Assembly: GCA_002842575.1 (NCBI GenBank)
Contig: PHDJ01000001.1
Span: 62,001 to 126,000 of the forward strand
Length of the DNA: 64,000 nt
Source: Bacteroidetes bacterium HGW-Bacteroidetes-2
GTDB taxonomy: Bacteria > Bacteroidota > Bacteroidia > Flavobacteriales > Flavobacteriaceae
Direction of reading: 5' to 3'
In this document: positions 1 through 9,805 of the stretch, piece after piece
Layout: each line of letters begins with the position of its first letter
How positions within the stretch are numbered: the stretch's first letter is position 1
Translations under genes and position numbers: made by a program
The notes under the pieces: generated by a model
Told to the model about the DNA's origin: nothing
The model's database searches: none
The model's input: only the letters and a program-made list of their open reading frames with translations

Positions 1-2307
1 GGTTTAGGAGATAGATATACAAAATCTATTTTAAATGGAATGGATATACCAGGTTTAGATCCTGATAAAAACACCATACAAATGGATATATTTCCTACAA
101 ATATATTAGAAAATGTCATTGTTTATAAATCTGCATCTGCAGATCTTCCAGCAGATTTTACGGGTGGTGTGGTAGATATTGTTACAAAAGATTTTCCTTC
201 TAAAAAACAAATGGGTTTTTCAATTTCTGCCGGATATAATCCGGATATGCATTTTAACAAAAATTACTTAAATTATGATGGAGGAAAAACAGATTTTTTA
301 GGTTTTGATGATGGCACAAGAAAATTACCTATTTCACCTCAAACAATTATTCCAAATCCAGCAGAAGGCAATAGTGCTCTTGAAACCATAACTCGTTCTT
401 TTAATCCAACCCTTGCTGCACAACGAGAACAAAGTTTGATGGATTTTAGTATTGGTTTTAATTATGGAAACCAATTTAACATAGGCAACAATAAACTTGG
501 TTTTATAGCATCTCTAGATTATAAAAACGCAACAACCTTTTATGAAGGCTTTGAAAATGGTGTTTATCAAAAACCGGAAGCAAATGATGATTTTGAGTTG
601 CGTTTTGATAGAAGACAGTTTGGTGATTTAGGGCAAAACAATGTGCTAGCATCCTTAATGGCTGGACTTTCTTATAAAACTGAAAAATCAAAATACACTT
701 TAAATATTCTACACCTTCAAAATGGAGAAAGTAAAGCGGCCTTATTTGATCAAAATACAGAAATATCAAATGCTATAGAAACCGTTAAAGACAATTTAGA
801 GTACACCCAGCGTTCCGTATCTACTCTTTTATTTGGCGGAAAACATTCCAGTGGAGGTGGCTCCTTTACAACAGACTGGAAAGTGTCGCCCACACTTTCA
901 AAAAGCGAAGACAAAGATGTGAGACTAACTACTTTTATAAAAGAGAACGATGGTTTTACAATTAGCTCAGACGCAGGTTTTCCTAATAGAATATGGAGGA
1001 ATCTTGAAGAGGTTAATGCTATTGGTAAAATTGATTTTTCAAAAAAATATACTTTATTTGAAAAAAGTGCCGTTTTAAAATTTGGTGGTCTTTATAGCTA
1101 CAAGCAAAGAGATTATAGTATTAACAATTATGATATCGGCTTAAGAGCAGTAAATCCAGGAGATTTAAACGGAAACCCTGATGCTATTTTAAGTCCAGAT
1201 AATGTTTGGACGGTAGGTTCAAATTCTGGCTACTATATACGAGGAAGTTTTCAACCAGCAAATACTTTTGATGCAAATCAAAATACAGCTGCAATATATA
1301 TATCTAATGAATTTAAAATGGCTAAAAATTTTAAAACAATATTAGGAGTTAGAGCAGAACAGTTTACTTCTTTATTTACTGGTGAAGGAAGACTGAACGG
1401 ACAAACCTTAGTGTTTGATAACGACAAGCTCCTTGACGAACTTGACTTCTTTCCTTCCGCTAATTTGATTTATGAAGTACAGCCCAATACTAATTTGCGA
1501 CTTTCCTATTCAAGAACTACAGCAAGGCCAAGTTTTAAAGAAAAATCATTAGTGCAAATAGCAGATTTGTTAACCGGAATTACTTTTTTGGGGAACATAG
1601 ATTTACAACCTTCTTATATCGATAATTTTGATATACGCTTTGAAATATTTGGCGACGATGCACAAATGTTTGCCTTGAGTAGTTTTTATAAAAAATTTAA
1701 AGACCCGATTGAGTTAGTTGCTTTTTCTAATATTGCACCTAATAATTTTACCCCTAGAAATGCACCTTCAGCAGATGTATTTGGTGTTGAATTTGAGGCT
1801 AGAAAACATTTCGGATTCTTATCAGATGGGTTAAAAAATCTTAGTGTTAATTTCAATTTTTCTGTTATCGAATCCCGAATAGAAATGAATAAAGGGGAAG
1901 GGGAAGAATTTGAATCTAGAAAAACTTTTGCAAGAACTGGCGAAAAAATTAGTGACACAAGAACATTGCAAGGTCAATCTCCTTTTTTAATAAACAGTAG
2001 TTTGCAATACAATAATGAAAATTTGGGTTTAGAAACCGGTGTTTACTTTAATGTGCAAGGAAAAACTTTAGAAGTTGTTGGTTTTGGTAAAAATCCAGAT
2101 GTTTTTGTACAACCTTTTAATAATTTAAGTTTTACTTTTTCAAAAACTATTGGAAAAGAGAAAAGATCATCTATAACTTTTAAAGCAGATAATATATTAG
2201 ATAATGAGAGAGAGAGTTTATACGAATCCTTTGGTGCAGAAAACAAACCTTTTTCATTTAGAGCCCCAGGAACATCCTTTTCACTTGGATATAGTTTAAA
2301 TTTTTAA
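1..2307 (+). CDS. TonB-dependent receptor, 3' part (5' end outside window)
   Basis: Outer-membrane beta-barrel receptor that would take up a substrate using TonB energy. The reading frame is open from base 1 (GLGDRYTKSILNGMDIPG...), so the true start lies upstream and the ATG at 40 is internal. The first ~60 residues fit the end of the plug domain (a region with VDIVTKDFPS follows ADFTGGV, typical of plug domains). The remainder is rich in alternating aromatic/polar strands, includes LRLSYSRTTARPSFKE, typical of this family, and ends in an aromatic residue (LGYSLNF), as barrel proteins do. The substrate cannot be told and no SusD-like partner is visible. A bidirectional terminator follows the stop. 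Confidence 0.93.
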   Translation, partial: GLGDRYTKSILNGMDIPGLDPDKNTIQMDIFPTNILENVIVYKSASADLPADFTGGVVDIVTKDFPSKKQMGFSISAGYNPDMHFNKNYLNYDGGKTDFLGFDDGTRKLPISPQTIIPNPAEGNSALETITRSFNPTLAAQREQSLMDFSIGFNYGNQFNIGNNKLGFIASLDYKNATTFYEGFENGVYQKPEANDDFELRFDRRQFGDLGQNNVLASLMAGLSYKTEKSKYTLNILHLQNGESKAALFDQNTEISNAIETVKDNLEYTQRSVSTLLFGGKHSSGGGSFTTDWKVSPTLSKSEDKDVRLTTFIKENDGFTISSDAGFPNRIWRNLEEVNAIGKIDFSKKYTLFEKSAVLKFGGLYSYKQRDYSINNYDIGLRAVNPGDLNGNPDAILSPDNVWTVGSNSGYYIRGSFQPANTFDANQNTAAIYISNEFKMAKNFKTILGVRAEQFTSLFTGEGRLNGQTLVFDNDKLLDELDFFPSANLIYEVQPNTNLRLSYSRTTARPSFKEKSLVQIADLLTGITFLGNIDLQPSYIDNFDIRFEIFGDDAQMFALSSFYKKFKDPIELVAFSNIAPNNFTPRNAPSADVFGVEFEARKHFGFLSDGLKNLSVNFNFSVIESRIEMNKGEGEEFESRKTFARTGEKISDTRTLQGQSPFLINSSLQYNNENLGLETGVYFNVQGKTLEVVGFGKNPDVFVQPFNNLSFTFSKTIGKEKRSSITFKADNILDNERESLYESFGAENKPFSFRAPGTSFSLGYSLNF

Positions 2308-2326
2308 TTAAAATTAGCCAATAAAA

Positions 2327-2357
2327 AGGCTTCCTAAAGTTTAGGAAGCCTTTTTTT
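2327..2357. terminator. Bidirectional intrinsic terminator
   Basis: Perfect 11-bp inverted repeat AGGCTTCCTAA / TTAGGAAGCCT with a 3-base loop, an A-run on its left and a T-run on its right. It lies between the convergent TonB receptor gene and the small minus-strand gene, so it can serve both. Confidence 0.85.
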
Positions 2358-2375
2358 ATAGGGTATAAAAATTTA

Positions 2376-2741
2376 TTATTTTAAATTGCTCACTACCTGA
2401 GTTTCACTATCTCTCCAAGTCGTAACGGTTGCTATTTTATTAGCACTATATTTTACTTCACGTAAAACTTCATCACTATAAAAATACCAAGTACCCACTT
2501 TTTTTCCATTATCATATTGAGCAATTGCGGTTTTGTTTCCATCGGCATCATAACTAGTCCAAGTGCCTTGTAGTTTACCCAATTTGTTATAAAAACCTTC
2601 TTGAGCAATCGCATTATTTGAATGATATAAGGTAGCTGCTACCAAGTCTCCTTTTTTTACTAATTCCTTTTTGGTTGTTTCTTGTGCAACAAATAATGAA
2701 GTTGAAAAAACAAATACGAGCAATAAAACTATCTTTTTCAT
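2376..2741 (-). CDS. Small exported protein with YwqK/MORN-like repeats
   Basis: 121-residue protein with a clear Sec signal peptide (MKKIVLLLVFVFSTSLFVAQ). The mature part has short repeats of the type G-x-x-x-G-x-W-x-x-Y-x-x-D/G (GKLQGTWTSYDADG, NGKKVGTWYFYSDE), which match the MORN-like repeats of the YwqK family. Bacteroidota carry many such short exported proteins. A molecular function is not known. Despite the family label 'antitoxin' in some databases there is no toxin gene next to it. It is divergent from the phosphate transporter gene and convergent with the TonB receptor. Confidence 0.75.
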   Translation of the reverse strand: MKKIVLLLVFVFSTSLFVAQETTKKELVKKGDLVAATLYHSNNAIAQEGFYNKLGKLQGTWTSYDADGNKTAIAQYDNGKKVGTWYFYSDEVLREVKYSANKIATVTTWRDSETQVVSNLK

Positions 2742-3028
2742 AGGAAGTAGGATTTAATTAATATTTACTAAACAAATATAGTGAATATTTTACAATTATG
2801 TAATGTTTACTTAACATTAAGTTTACACTGCATTCTTATATTATTGTTTTTCAATATTTTATCATTTTAATAAGTGCTTAAATTAGTGTAATATCCCTAA
2901 TAAACTCTGATTTTTATTGCCAATTCAAAGAAAAAAACACAACCCAAAATTATAAAACAGATAACATTTTGGTAACATAGAATATGAAAATAAATTACAA
3001 TTTTATGGTCTAAATTTCTTCCAGATAA
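2742..3028. other. Divergent intergenic region
   Basis: 287 bases, very AT-rich, between two divergent genes, so it should contain both promoters. I see no confident -7/-33 pair, no stable hairpin and no ORF. Confidence 0.4.
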
Positions 3029-5287
3029 ATGAACGATATGTATTTGATTATGATAATCGCCTTAGGAGTCTTGGCGATTGCAGATTTAGTAGTTGGAGTC
3101 AGTAATGACGCTGTAAATTTTTTAAATTCTGCCATTGGTTCTAAGGCAGTTTCCTTTAAAATTATTATGATAGTTGCCAGCGTGGGTATCTTTTTTGGTG
3201 CTGTTTCTTCTAGTGGTATGATGGAAATTGCAAGAAGTGGAATTTTTGTACCAAGTGCTTTTTATTTTAACGAAATCATGATTATTTGTATGTCTGTTAT
3301 GATAGCAGACATCTTATTATTAGATTTTTTTAACTCCTTAGGTTTGCCCACCTCTACCACCGTTTCTATTGTTTTTGAGTTATTAGGTGCTGCTGTATGT
3401 ATGGCTTTACTTAAAATATACCATAGTGAGGATACTTTTTCTAATTTAGGCAATTACATTAATAGTGAAAAGGCTTTAGAAATTATTTTCGGCATCTTAC
3501 TCTCAGTTGTAATTGCGTTTACCGTTGGTGCTATTGTTCAATTTATTACGCGCTATTTAGTTAGCTTTCATTTTGAAAAAAAACCAAGCTATGTACCTGC
3601 CATTTTTGGAGGTATTGGCATTACCGCTATATTTTATTTTATCATTATAAAGGGATTAAAAGGAACCACCATTTTACCAGAACAACTTACCACATGGGCT
3701 AATAGCAACTTGCTACAATTTTTATTTTATAATTTCTTGATATGGGGGTTTTTATCCTTTATTCTAAAAAAGTTGTTTCAATTTAATGTTTACAAATTAA
3801 TTATTGTTTTAGGGACTTTTGCATTAGCCATGGCATTTGCTGGGAATGATTTGGTAAACTTTATTGGTGTACCTATAGCTGCATATCAAGGATACGAAGC
3901 TTGGGCCGCCTCTGGCATAGCTGCTAATGAATTTAATATGGCTATGCTAGCCAACAAGGTTGGCACACCCATATATCTCTTATTATTAGCCGGTCTTGTG
4001 ATGGTTCTTACGCTGTGGTTTTCAGAAAAAGCACAAAGAGTTGTAAAAACTTCGGTAGATTTATCCAGACAAACAGAGGGTAAAGAACGTTTTCACTCCA
4101 ATATACTATCGCAACAATTGGTTAGATTTTTTATTCTTGCAAATCAAGGGTTGATATATATACTTCCTAGTAAAGTAAACGAGTCTTTTGAAAAAAGATT
4201 TATGAAACCTAAAGCCCTTGCTCTCGATAAAAAAATAGATGCTCCTGCTTTTGATATGATTCGCGCAGCAGTAAACTTGATGATTGCCAGTTTACTTATT
4301 TCTTTTGCCACCTCACTTAAACTACCTTTATCTACTACTTATGTAACTTTTATGGTGGCCATGGGAACGTCCCTTGCAGACCGTGCTTGGGGAAGCGATA
4401 GCGCAGTGTATCGTGTTGCTGGAGTTTTAAATGTTATAGGAGGATGGTTTATGACCGCAATTATTGCTTTTATAACCGCGGCAGTACTCGCCTTTATTAT
4501 TTTTATTTTTGGCGAAATTTCTTTGATTTTTCTTTTTACTATAGCAGTATTTCTTATCTTTAGAACCTATCTTAGAAGTAAAAAAGCTGCTTCAGAACTA
4601 AAAGAAGACGAGCTATTTAAAAAAGCCGGAAGCACCTCCATAAAAGGAGTAATTGAAGAAAGTTCTGCCAATGTTTCTACGATTATGAAACGAGCTAGCA
4701 AAGCGTATGCTGCTACCATTGAAGGTTTAGCAAAACAGGACGTCAAAAAACTTAAAAACGCCAAAAAATATACTGCAAAATTAGATAGTGAGGTAGAAGA
4801 CTTAAAAGATCATATATTTTATTATATTAAAAATATTGAAGGTCCCGATGTAGGTGCAAGCAGATTCTATTTATTGGTTCAAGACAATCTTCAAGATATA
4901 GCACAATCGCTTGAATTGATAACAAAAGCTAGTTTAAAACACGTTAAAAATAATCACAAAGGACTTAAATTTAATCAAATAAAGGATTTAAAAGAAATCG
5001 AAAACAAGCTATTTGACTTATTTCAAAAAACAAGACAAGAATTTGATAAAAAATCTCTTCAAAATATTGGTCCTATTTTAGATGAAAAACAGGAACTTTT
5101 TGATTATGTGTCTATTCAAATTGAAAAACAAATAGAACGAACCAAAGATCCAGATTCTAGTTCTAAAAATTCTGCGTTGTACTTTACGTTATTATTAGAA
5201 ACAAAAGATTTGATTGCTTCTACTCTTGAAATGCTAGAACTCTATTATACAGAACATCAAAAAGCAAAAATTCACAACGAGTTGTAG
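3029..5287 (+). CDS. PiT-family inorganic phosphate transporter with PhoU-like C-terminal domain
   Basis: Inner-membrane phosphate permease of the PiT (PF01384) family, 752 residues. The two inverted signature repeats are visible: GVSNDAVNFLNSAIGS at about residues 23-38 and FAGNDLVNFIGVP near residue 269. Many hydrophobic segments fill the first ~510 residues. A hydrophilic helical region after about residue 540 resembles a PhoU-like domain, as seen in many Bacteroidota PiT proteins, which explains the length. Start chosen at the first ATG; a second ATG lies three codons later. Monocistronic, ending at a terminator. Confidence 0.93.
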   Translation: MNDMYLIMIIALGVLAIADLVVGVSNDAVNFLNSAIGSKAVSFKIIMIVASVGIFFGAVSSSGMMEIARSGIFVPSAFYFNEIMIICMSVMIADILLLDFFNSLGLPTSTTVSIVFELLGAAVCMALLKIYHSEDTFSNLGNYINSEKALEIIFGILLSVVIAFTVGAIVQFITRYLVSFHFEKKPSYVPAIFGGIGITAIFYFIIIKGLKGTTILPEQLTTWANSNLLQFLFYNFLIWGFLSFILKKLFQFNVYKLIIVLGTFALAMAFAGNDLVNFIGVPIAAYQGYEAWAASGIAANEFNMAMLANKVGTPIYLLLLAGLVMVLTLWFSEKAQRVVKTSVDLSRQTEGKERFHSNILSQQLVRFFILANQGLIYILPSKVNESFEKRFMKPKALALDKKIDAPAFDMIRAAVNLMIASLLISFATSLKLPLSTTYVTFMVAMGTSLADRAWGSDSAVYRVAGVLNVIGGWFMTAIIAFITAAVLAFIIFIFGEISLIFLFTIAVFLIFRTYLRSKKAASELKEDELFKKAGSTSIKGVIEESSANVSTIMKRASKAYAATIEGLAKQDVKKLKNAKKYTAKLDSEVEDLKDHIFYYIKNIEGPDVGASRFYLLVQDNLQDIAQSLELITKASLKHVKNNHKGLKFNQIKDLKEIENKLFDLFQKTRQEFDKKSLQNIGPILDEKQELFDYVSIQIEKQIERTKDPDSSSKNSALYFTLLLETKDLIASTLEMLELYYTEHQKAKIHNEL

Positions 5288-5311
5288 GGCTTTAAAGATT
5301 AACTAAAAATT

Positions 5312-5347
5312 AAACCTGCTAAATCCTAGGGGACAGCAGGTTTATTT
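5312..5347. terminator. Hairpin terminator between pit and nrdA
   Basis: 9-bp inverted repeat AAACCTGCT (5312-5320) / AGCAGGTTT (5335-5343) with a 14-base loop, T-rich on the right side. It sits between convergent genes. The long loop makes it weaker than the others in the window. Confidence 0.6.
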
Positions 5348-5385
5348 TAGGTGCGAAACCAAAATGATTTTATAAATTAAAGGTT

Positions 5386-7803
5386 TTAAGACCCGCACAT
5401 CAAACAATCATCATCGGCATCAGCAGTTTTTGATTTTGCTAACAACTCTCTTAACTCCTGAGCGGTTAGCGGTTTGTTAATTACAGAAGTTACGGTGTCT
5501 AAAATAGTTTCTTTAGGCTCATCCACTTTTTTAGCATCGTTATTTAAAGTAAACTTAATAGCATCCATTGCAGATTTAGTTCGCAGATAATACATTCCGG
5601 TTTTTAAACCACTTTTCCATGCATAGAAGTGCATGGAGGTAAGTTTTGCCATATTTGCATTTTCCATAAACAAGTTTAACGATTGCGACTGATCTATAAA
5701 ATATCCTCTTTGGCGTGACATATCAATGATGTCCTTCATGCTAAGCTCCCAAACTGTTTTGTAAAGTTCTTTTAAATCTTGTGGGATATTGTCAATATTT
5801 TGAACCGATCCATTTGCTCGCATAATTTCTTGTTTTAAATCCTCATTCCAAAGTCCCAAATCTACAAGGTCTTCCAGCAAGTGTTTATTCACCACAATAA
5901 ATTCGCCAGAGAGCACCCTTCTGGTGTAAATATTAGAAGTGTAGGGTTCAAAAGCCTCATTGTTTCCTAGTATTTGTGAAGTGGAAGCCGTTGGCATTGG
6001 GGCTACTAATAAAGAGTTTCTTACTCCGTTCTTTTTAACTTCTTTACGAAGTTTTGACCAATTCCATCTTCCGCTTAATTCTTCGTCTTTTATTCCCCAT
6101 AGGTTGTGCTGAAATTCTCCTTCAGAAATGGGAGAACCTTTAAAACTTTCATAAGGCCCATCGGATATTGCTTCTTCCATTGAAGCGGTAACAGATGCAA
6201 AGTATAAGGTTTCAAATATTTCTTGATTTAGTTTTTTTGCGGCATCACTGGTAAAAGGTAAACGCAATAAAATAAAAGTATCGGCAAGACCTTGAACGCC
6301 AAGCCCTATGGGTCTATGCCTCATATTAGAGTTTTTAGCCTCTATTACCGGATAATAATTTCTATCAATTACGCGGTTTAGGTTTTTGGTTACTCGTTTG
6401 GTAACCCGAAACAGTTCTTTATGGTCAAATTCGCCGTTTTTTATAAACATAGGCAAGGCAATAGAAGCCAAATTACAAACGGCTACCTCATCTGCAGAGG
6501 TATATTCCATAATTTCGGTACAAAGGTTTGACGAACGTATTGTACCTAAATTTTTTTGATTAGATTTACGATTTGCCGCATCTTTATAGAGCATATAAGG
6601 CGTTCCTGTTTCAATCTGCGATTCTAGAATTTTTTCCCAAAGCTCTCTTGCTTTTATGGTTTTTCTTCCTTTTCCTTCTACTTCATATTTCATATAAAGG
6701 GCTTCAAATTCATCGCCGTGGCAGCTAAAAAGACCTGGGCATTCATTAGGACACATCAAGGTCCATGTGGAATCTTCTTGTACGCGTTTCATAAATAAAT
6801 CTGGAATCCACATAGCATAAAACAAATCGCGAGCACGCATTTCTTCTTTACCGTGGTTCTTTTTTAAATCTAAAAAGTCAAAAATATCGGCATGCCAAGG
6901 TTCTACATAAATAGCGAAAGAACCTTTGCGTTTTCCACCGCCTTGATCCACATAACGAGCTGTGTCGTTATACACGCGCAACATAGGTACAATGCCATTT
7001 GATGTTCCGTTTGTGCCGCCAATATAGGAGCCCCTTGCACGTACGTTATGTATAGACAACCCAATACCACCTGCTGATTGCGATATTTTTGCAGTTTGTT
7101 TTAAGGTGTCATATATGCCATCAATACTGTCATCTTTCATGGCAAGTAAAAAGCAAGAAGACATTTGTGGTTTTGGTGTTCCGGAGTTGAAAAGTGTGGG
7201 TGTTGCGTGCGTAAAATATTTTTTTGACATTAATTCATACGTTTCCTTAACCGCTTCCATATCATTTAAGTGAATGCCTACAGAAACACGCATCAACATG
7301 TGTTGTGGGCGCTCAGCAATGGCTCCGTTTAGTTTCAGTAAATACGAACGCTCTAGGGTTTTAAATCCAAAGTAATCGTAGTTAAAATCTCTGTTATAAA
7401 TGATGGTAGAATCTAGTTCTTCTGCATTAGCCATGATGGTTTCATAAACCTCATCACTTAATAACGGTGCTTTTTTTCCGGTTCTTGGGTTGATATAATT
7501 ATACAAATCTGCCATTACCTCAGAAAATGACTTTTTGGTATTTTTATGCAGGTTAGAAACAGATATACGTGCCGCAAGTTTGGCATAGTCAGGATGTGAT
7601 ATGGTCATGGTTGCTGCAATTTCAGCGGCTAGATTATCCAGCTCTGAAGTGGTAACGCCGTCATAAAGACCTTCTATAACACGCATTGCTACTTTCACTG
7701 GGTCAACTAAATCATTTAGTCCATAGCATAATTTTCTTACCCTAGCGGTTATTTTGTCAAACATGATGGGTTCTCTTCTGCCATCTCTTTTTACTACATC
7801 CAT
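5386..7803 (-). CDS. nrdA: Ribonucleoside-diphosphate reductase, alpha subunit (class Ia)
   Basis: Catalytic subunit that reduces ribonucleoside diphosphates to deoxyribonucleotides, acting with the NrdB radical subunit. 805 residues, full length, no intein. N-terminal ATP-cone ([10 protein letters not shown]..., residues ~1-90), then the ten-stranded barrel. Active-site cysteines are visible: C217 in MSSCF, C428 in SNLCTEI (thiyl radical position) and C443 in VAVCNLASI. The C-terminal tail ends in CLMCGS, the CxxC pair that shuttles reducing equivalents. It is the last gene of nrdB - four-helix-bundle gene - nrdA, on the minus strand, separated from nrdB by an inserted repeat/gene module. 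Confidence 0.97.
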   Translation of the reverse strand: MDVVKRDGRREPIMFDKITARVRKLCYGLNDLVDPVKVAMRVIEGLYDGVTTSELDNLAAEIAATMTISHPDYAKLAARISVSNLHKNTKKSFSEVMADLYNYINPRTGKKAPLLSDEVYETIMANAEELDSTIIYNRDFNYDYFGFKTLERSYLLKLNGAIAERPQHMLMRVSVGIHLNDMEAVKETYELMSKKYFTHATPTLFNSGTPKPQMSSCFLLAMKDDSIDGIYDTLKQTAKISQSAGGIGLSIHNVRARGSYIGGTNGTSNGIVPMLRVYNDTARYVDQGGGKRKGSFAIYVEPWHADIFDFLDLKKNHGKEEMRARDLFYAMWIPDLFMKRVQEDSTWTLMCPNECPGLFSCHGDEFEALYMKYEVEGKGRKTIKARELWEKILESQIETGTPYMLYKDAANRKSNQKNLGTIRSSNLCTEIMEYTSADEVAVCNLASIALPMFIKNGEFDHKELFRVTKRVTKNLNRVIDRNYYPVIEAKNSNMRHRPIGLGVQGLADTFILLRLPFTSDAAKKLNQEIFETLYFASVTASMEEAISDGPYESFKGSPISEGEFQHNLWGIKDEELSGRWNWSKLRKEVKKNGVRNSLLVAPMPTASTSQILGNNEAFEPYTSNIYTRRVLSGEFIVVNKHLLEDLVDLGLWNEDLKQEIMRANGSVQNIDNIPQDLKELYKTVWELSMKDIIDMSRQRGYFIDQSQSLNLFMENANMAKLTSMHFYAWKSGLKTGMYYLRTKSAMDAIKFTLNNDAKKVDEPKETILDTVTSVINKPLTAQELRELLAKSKTADADDDCLMCGS

Positions 7804-7820
7804 AATTTATATCTTTTGGT

Positions 7821-7935
7821 TCTGTTGGTGCTGTTGGTGCTGTTGATACTAATGATACTATAGATACTATTGATACTATTGATACTATTGATACTTTGGT
7901 TCTATAGATACTATTGATGCTGTTGATGCTGTTGT
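7821..7935. repeat. Degenerate 9-bp tandem repeat downstream of the four-helix-bundle gene
   Basis: About a dozen head-to-tail copies of a 9-base unit close to GATACTATT, shading to GATGCTGTT and GGTGCTGTT at the edges. It fills the whole space between the nrdA start and the stop codon of the four-helix-bundle gene. Unit length is a multiple of three and the array has no stop codon in several frames. A related array lies on the other side of the gene (8321-8411). Confidence 0.9.
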
Positions 7936-8313
7936 TTATTCTTCAAACTTATCGTGATGTTTTTCTATGCTTTTGGAAAAGTTATTAATTTTTATTCCTA
8001 ATATATTTAGTCTTTGATGTAAATCAGCATATAGTTTTTCATTTTTCATGGATTTCGTTTCCAATAATGTTTCTAAATGATCTATTGTTTCATCGTTTGA
8101 CGATAATGCAAAAATTATAAATCGTATGTATTCCTTTTTATATCGCCTTCTCCCATAGCTCTCAACAATATTAGATTTTACAGATTTTATGGAGCGTCTT
8201 ATCTGACTTCCTACTTCAAACCTTTCAAAAGAAGGTAGTTTTAATGACATTTCATGAATATCAATTACAAGGGTTCTGGAAAGTTGTCCTATTTGTAATT
8301 TTTTATAACTCAT
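7936..8313 (-). CDS. Four helix bundle protein (23S rRNA IVS / S23 type)
   Basis: 125-residue basic helical protein of the S23/TIGR02436 four-helix-bundle family, first known as ORFs within 23S rRNA intervening sequences and structurally related to the Avd protein of diversity-generating retroelements. Diagnostic stretches are LSRTLVIDIHEMSLKLP, SQIRRSIKSVKSNIVESYGRR and YIRFIIFALSSNDETIDHLE. I start it at the ATG at 8313 (MSYKKL...). An in-frame ATG at 8403 would add 30 residues that are only translated 9-bp repeat (TKASIETTATKAS) and is unlikely. The gene is squeezed between nrdB and nrdA and bordered by 9-bp repeats on both sides, suggesting a small inserted module. Cellular role unknown. 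Confidence 0.85.
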   Translation of the reverse strand: MSYKKLQIGQLSRTLVIDIHEMSLKLPSFERFEVGSQIRRSIKSVKSNIVESYGRRRYKKEYIRFIIFALSSNDETIDHLETLLETKSMKNEKLYADLHQRLNILGIKINNFSKSIEKHHDKFEE

Positions 8314-8320
8314 TATAAAT

Positions 8321-8411
8321 GTTGATACTATGGATGCTTTTGTTGCCGTTGTTTCTATGGATGCTTTTGTTGCTGTTGATGCTATAGTATCTATAGTATC
8401 CATAGTATCCC
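8321..8411. repeat. Degenerate 9-bp tandem repeat upstream of the four-helix-bundle gene
   Basis: Second array of the same 9-base kind (GATACTATG, GATGCTTTT, GATGCTATA, TATAGTATC variants), directly before the start codon of the four-helix-bundle gene and reaching almost to the nrdB stop. With 7821-7935 it brackets the gene on both sides. Confidence 0.85.
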
Positions 8412-8426
8412 TTAAACCTTCGGCTC

Positions 8427-9404
8427 TTAAAATTCTTCGTCGAAACTTATTCTGTTGGTTTCTTTGTCTTTATTAGTAACCCCTGCTTTTTGGTATTCTG
8501 CAACGCGTTTTTCAAAGAAATTAGTTTTTCCTTGTAAGGAAATCATATCCATAAAATCAAAAGGATTGGTTACGTTATACTCCCTTTCGCATTCTAATTC
8601 TACCAAGAGTCGGTCAGTTACAAACTCTAAATATTGGGTCATCAGTTTGGAGTTCATCCCTATTAAACTTGCTGGAAGGGATTCTGTGATAAATTCGCGT
8701 TCAATATTTAGGGCATCAATAATAATTTCGCGGATGCGTTCTTTGGATACCTTGTTCACTAAGTGATGGTTATGTAAGTGTACTGCAAAGTCACAATGCA
8801 CTCCTTCATCGCGAGAAATAAGCTCATTAGAAAACGTTAATCCTGGCATCAAACCGCGTTTTTTTAGCCAGAAAATAGAGCAGAATGCTCCAGAAAAGAA
8901 GATGCCTTCCACAGCTGCAAAAGCAATTAATCGCTCTGCAAAACTAGGGCTGTCTATCCATTTTAAGGCCCAGTCAGCTTTCTTTTTAATGGCGGGAAAA
9001 TTTTCTATAGCGTGAAAAAGTTTGTCTTTTTCTACTTCGTCTTTTACGTAAGTATCGATAAGAAGTGAGTAGGTTTCTGAATGGATATTCTCCATCATAA
9101 TTTGAAAGCCGTAGAAGAATTTTGCTTCGGCATATTGTACTTCGCTCACAAAATTTTCGGCAAGATTTTCATTAACGATACCGTCAGAGGCGGCAAAAAA
9201 TGCTAATATGTGTTTTATAAAATACCGCTCATCACTATTCAGTTTGTTTTGCCAATCGGTAACGTCTTCGCTAAGGTCAATTTCTTCAGCAGTCCAGAAA
9301 CTAGCTTCACTTTTCTTATACCATTCCCAAATGTCGTGGTGTTGAATTGGAAAAATAACGAATCGTCCTGGGTTTTCTGCTAAAATTGGCTCTACTTCAT
9401 TCAT
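8427..9404 (-). CDS. nrdB: Ribonucleoside-diphosphate reductase, beta subunit (class Ia)
   Basis: Diiron-tyrosyl radical subunit partnering NrdA. 325 residues, full length. Metal ligands and radical site are visible: MENIHSETY holds E105, H108 and the likely radical Y112; further ligands are in EGIFFSG and DEGVHCDF. First gene of the nrd transcript on the minus strand. No NrdR-box pair or clear -7/-33 pair could be recognised upstream. The C-terminal end (RISFDEEF) is acidic and aromatic, as expected for the NrdA-binding tail. Confidence 0.97.
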   Translation of the reverse strand: MNEVEPILAENPGRFVIFPIQHHDIWEWYKKSEASFWTAEEIDLSEDVTDWQNKLNSDERYFIKHILAFFAASDGIVNENLAENFVSEVQYAEAKFFYGFQIMMENIHSETYSLLIDTYVKDEVEKDKLFHAIENFPAIKKKADWALKWIDSPSFAERLIAFAAVEGIFFSGAFCSIFWLKKRGLMPGLTFSNELISRDEGVHCDFAVHLHNHHLVNKVSKERIREIIIDALNIEREFITESLPASLIGMNSKLMTQYLEFVTDRLLVELECEREYNVTNPFDFMDMISLQGKTNFFEKRVAEYQKAGVTNKDKETNRISFDEEF

Positions 9405-9755
9405 AGTTTTACTGCTTTTTTTAATGAATTATATTACTAAATTTTGGATGGTCTCGGGACTAACAAATATGACAAAACACTATGGATTTTAAAAGCCTAA
9501 TCTACAAACGTTGTCAACAAAGTTTTCAACACATCAAAATTGGGATGTTCTTATTGTTTTGTTAAAATGACAATCTACTTCTCTGATTTCTTGATGTTTA
9601 AAATCATTTTATTGCTGTTATAAACAATTTATTATCTTATATAAAAAGTATAAGTTTGACCTTTAAACACAAGGTTTTAGAGAAATTTTAAGGTTATTGA
9701 AAAAATTAGTTTTTTGTGTTAAATATTTTAAAATAGTACATTTTTTGACACAAAA
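9405..9755. other. Intergenic region upstream of nrdB
   Basis: About 350 AT-rich bases that should hold the nrd promoter. Two similar short words near 9510-9530 (GTTGTCAAC and GTTTTCAAC) might be operator half-sites. I see no ORF and no RNA gene. Confidence 0.35.
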
Positions 9756-9780
9756 AAAGTTGCCTGAAATAGGCAACTTT
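9756..9780 (-). terminator. Intrinsic terminator of the LP1 lipoprotein gene
   Basis: Perfect 10-bp inverted repeat AAAGTTGCCT / AGGCAACTTT with a 5-base loop. On the minus strand it is followed by a T-run, so it ends transcription of the lipoprotein gene at 9806. Confidence 0.85.
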
Positions 9781-9805
9781 GTTTATAACTTTTAAAAATG
9801 ACTTT

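Noticed and set aside
2376-2741. Toxin-antitoxin module
   Set aside because: The YwqK-like protein is exported and has no partner toxin; the family label is misleading.
7936-8313. Avd of a diversity-generating retroelement
   Set aside because: The family is related, but there is no reverse transcriptase and no template/variable repeat pair in the neighbourhood.
8314-8403. Upstream start of the four-helix-bundle gene
   Set aside because: The added residues are only translated 9-bp repeat and are not part of the domain.
7821-8411. CRISPR-like array
   Set aside because: Units are 9 bases, contiguous and without spacers, so it is a simple tandem repeat; no cas genes are present.
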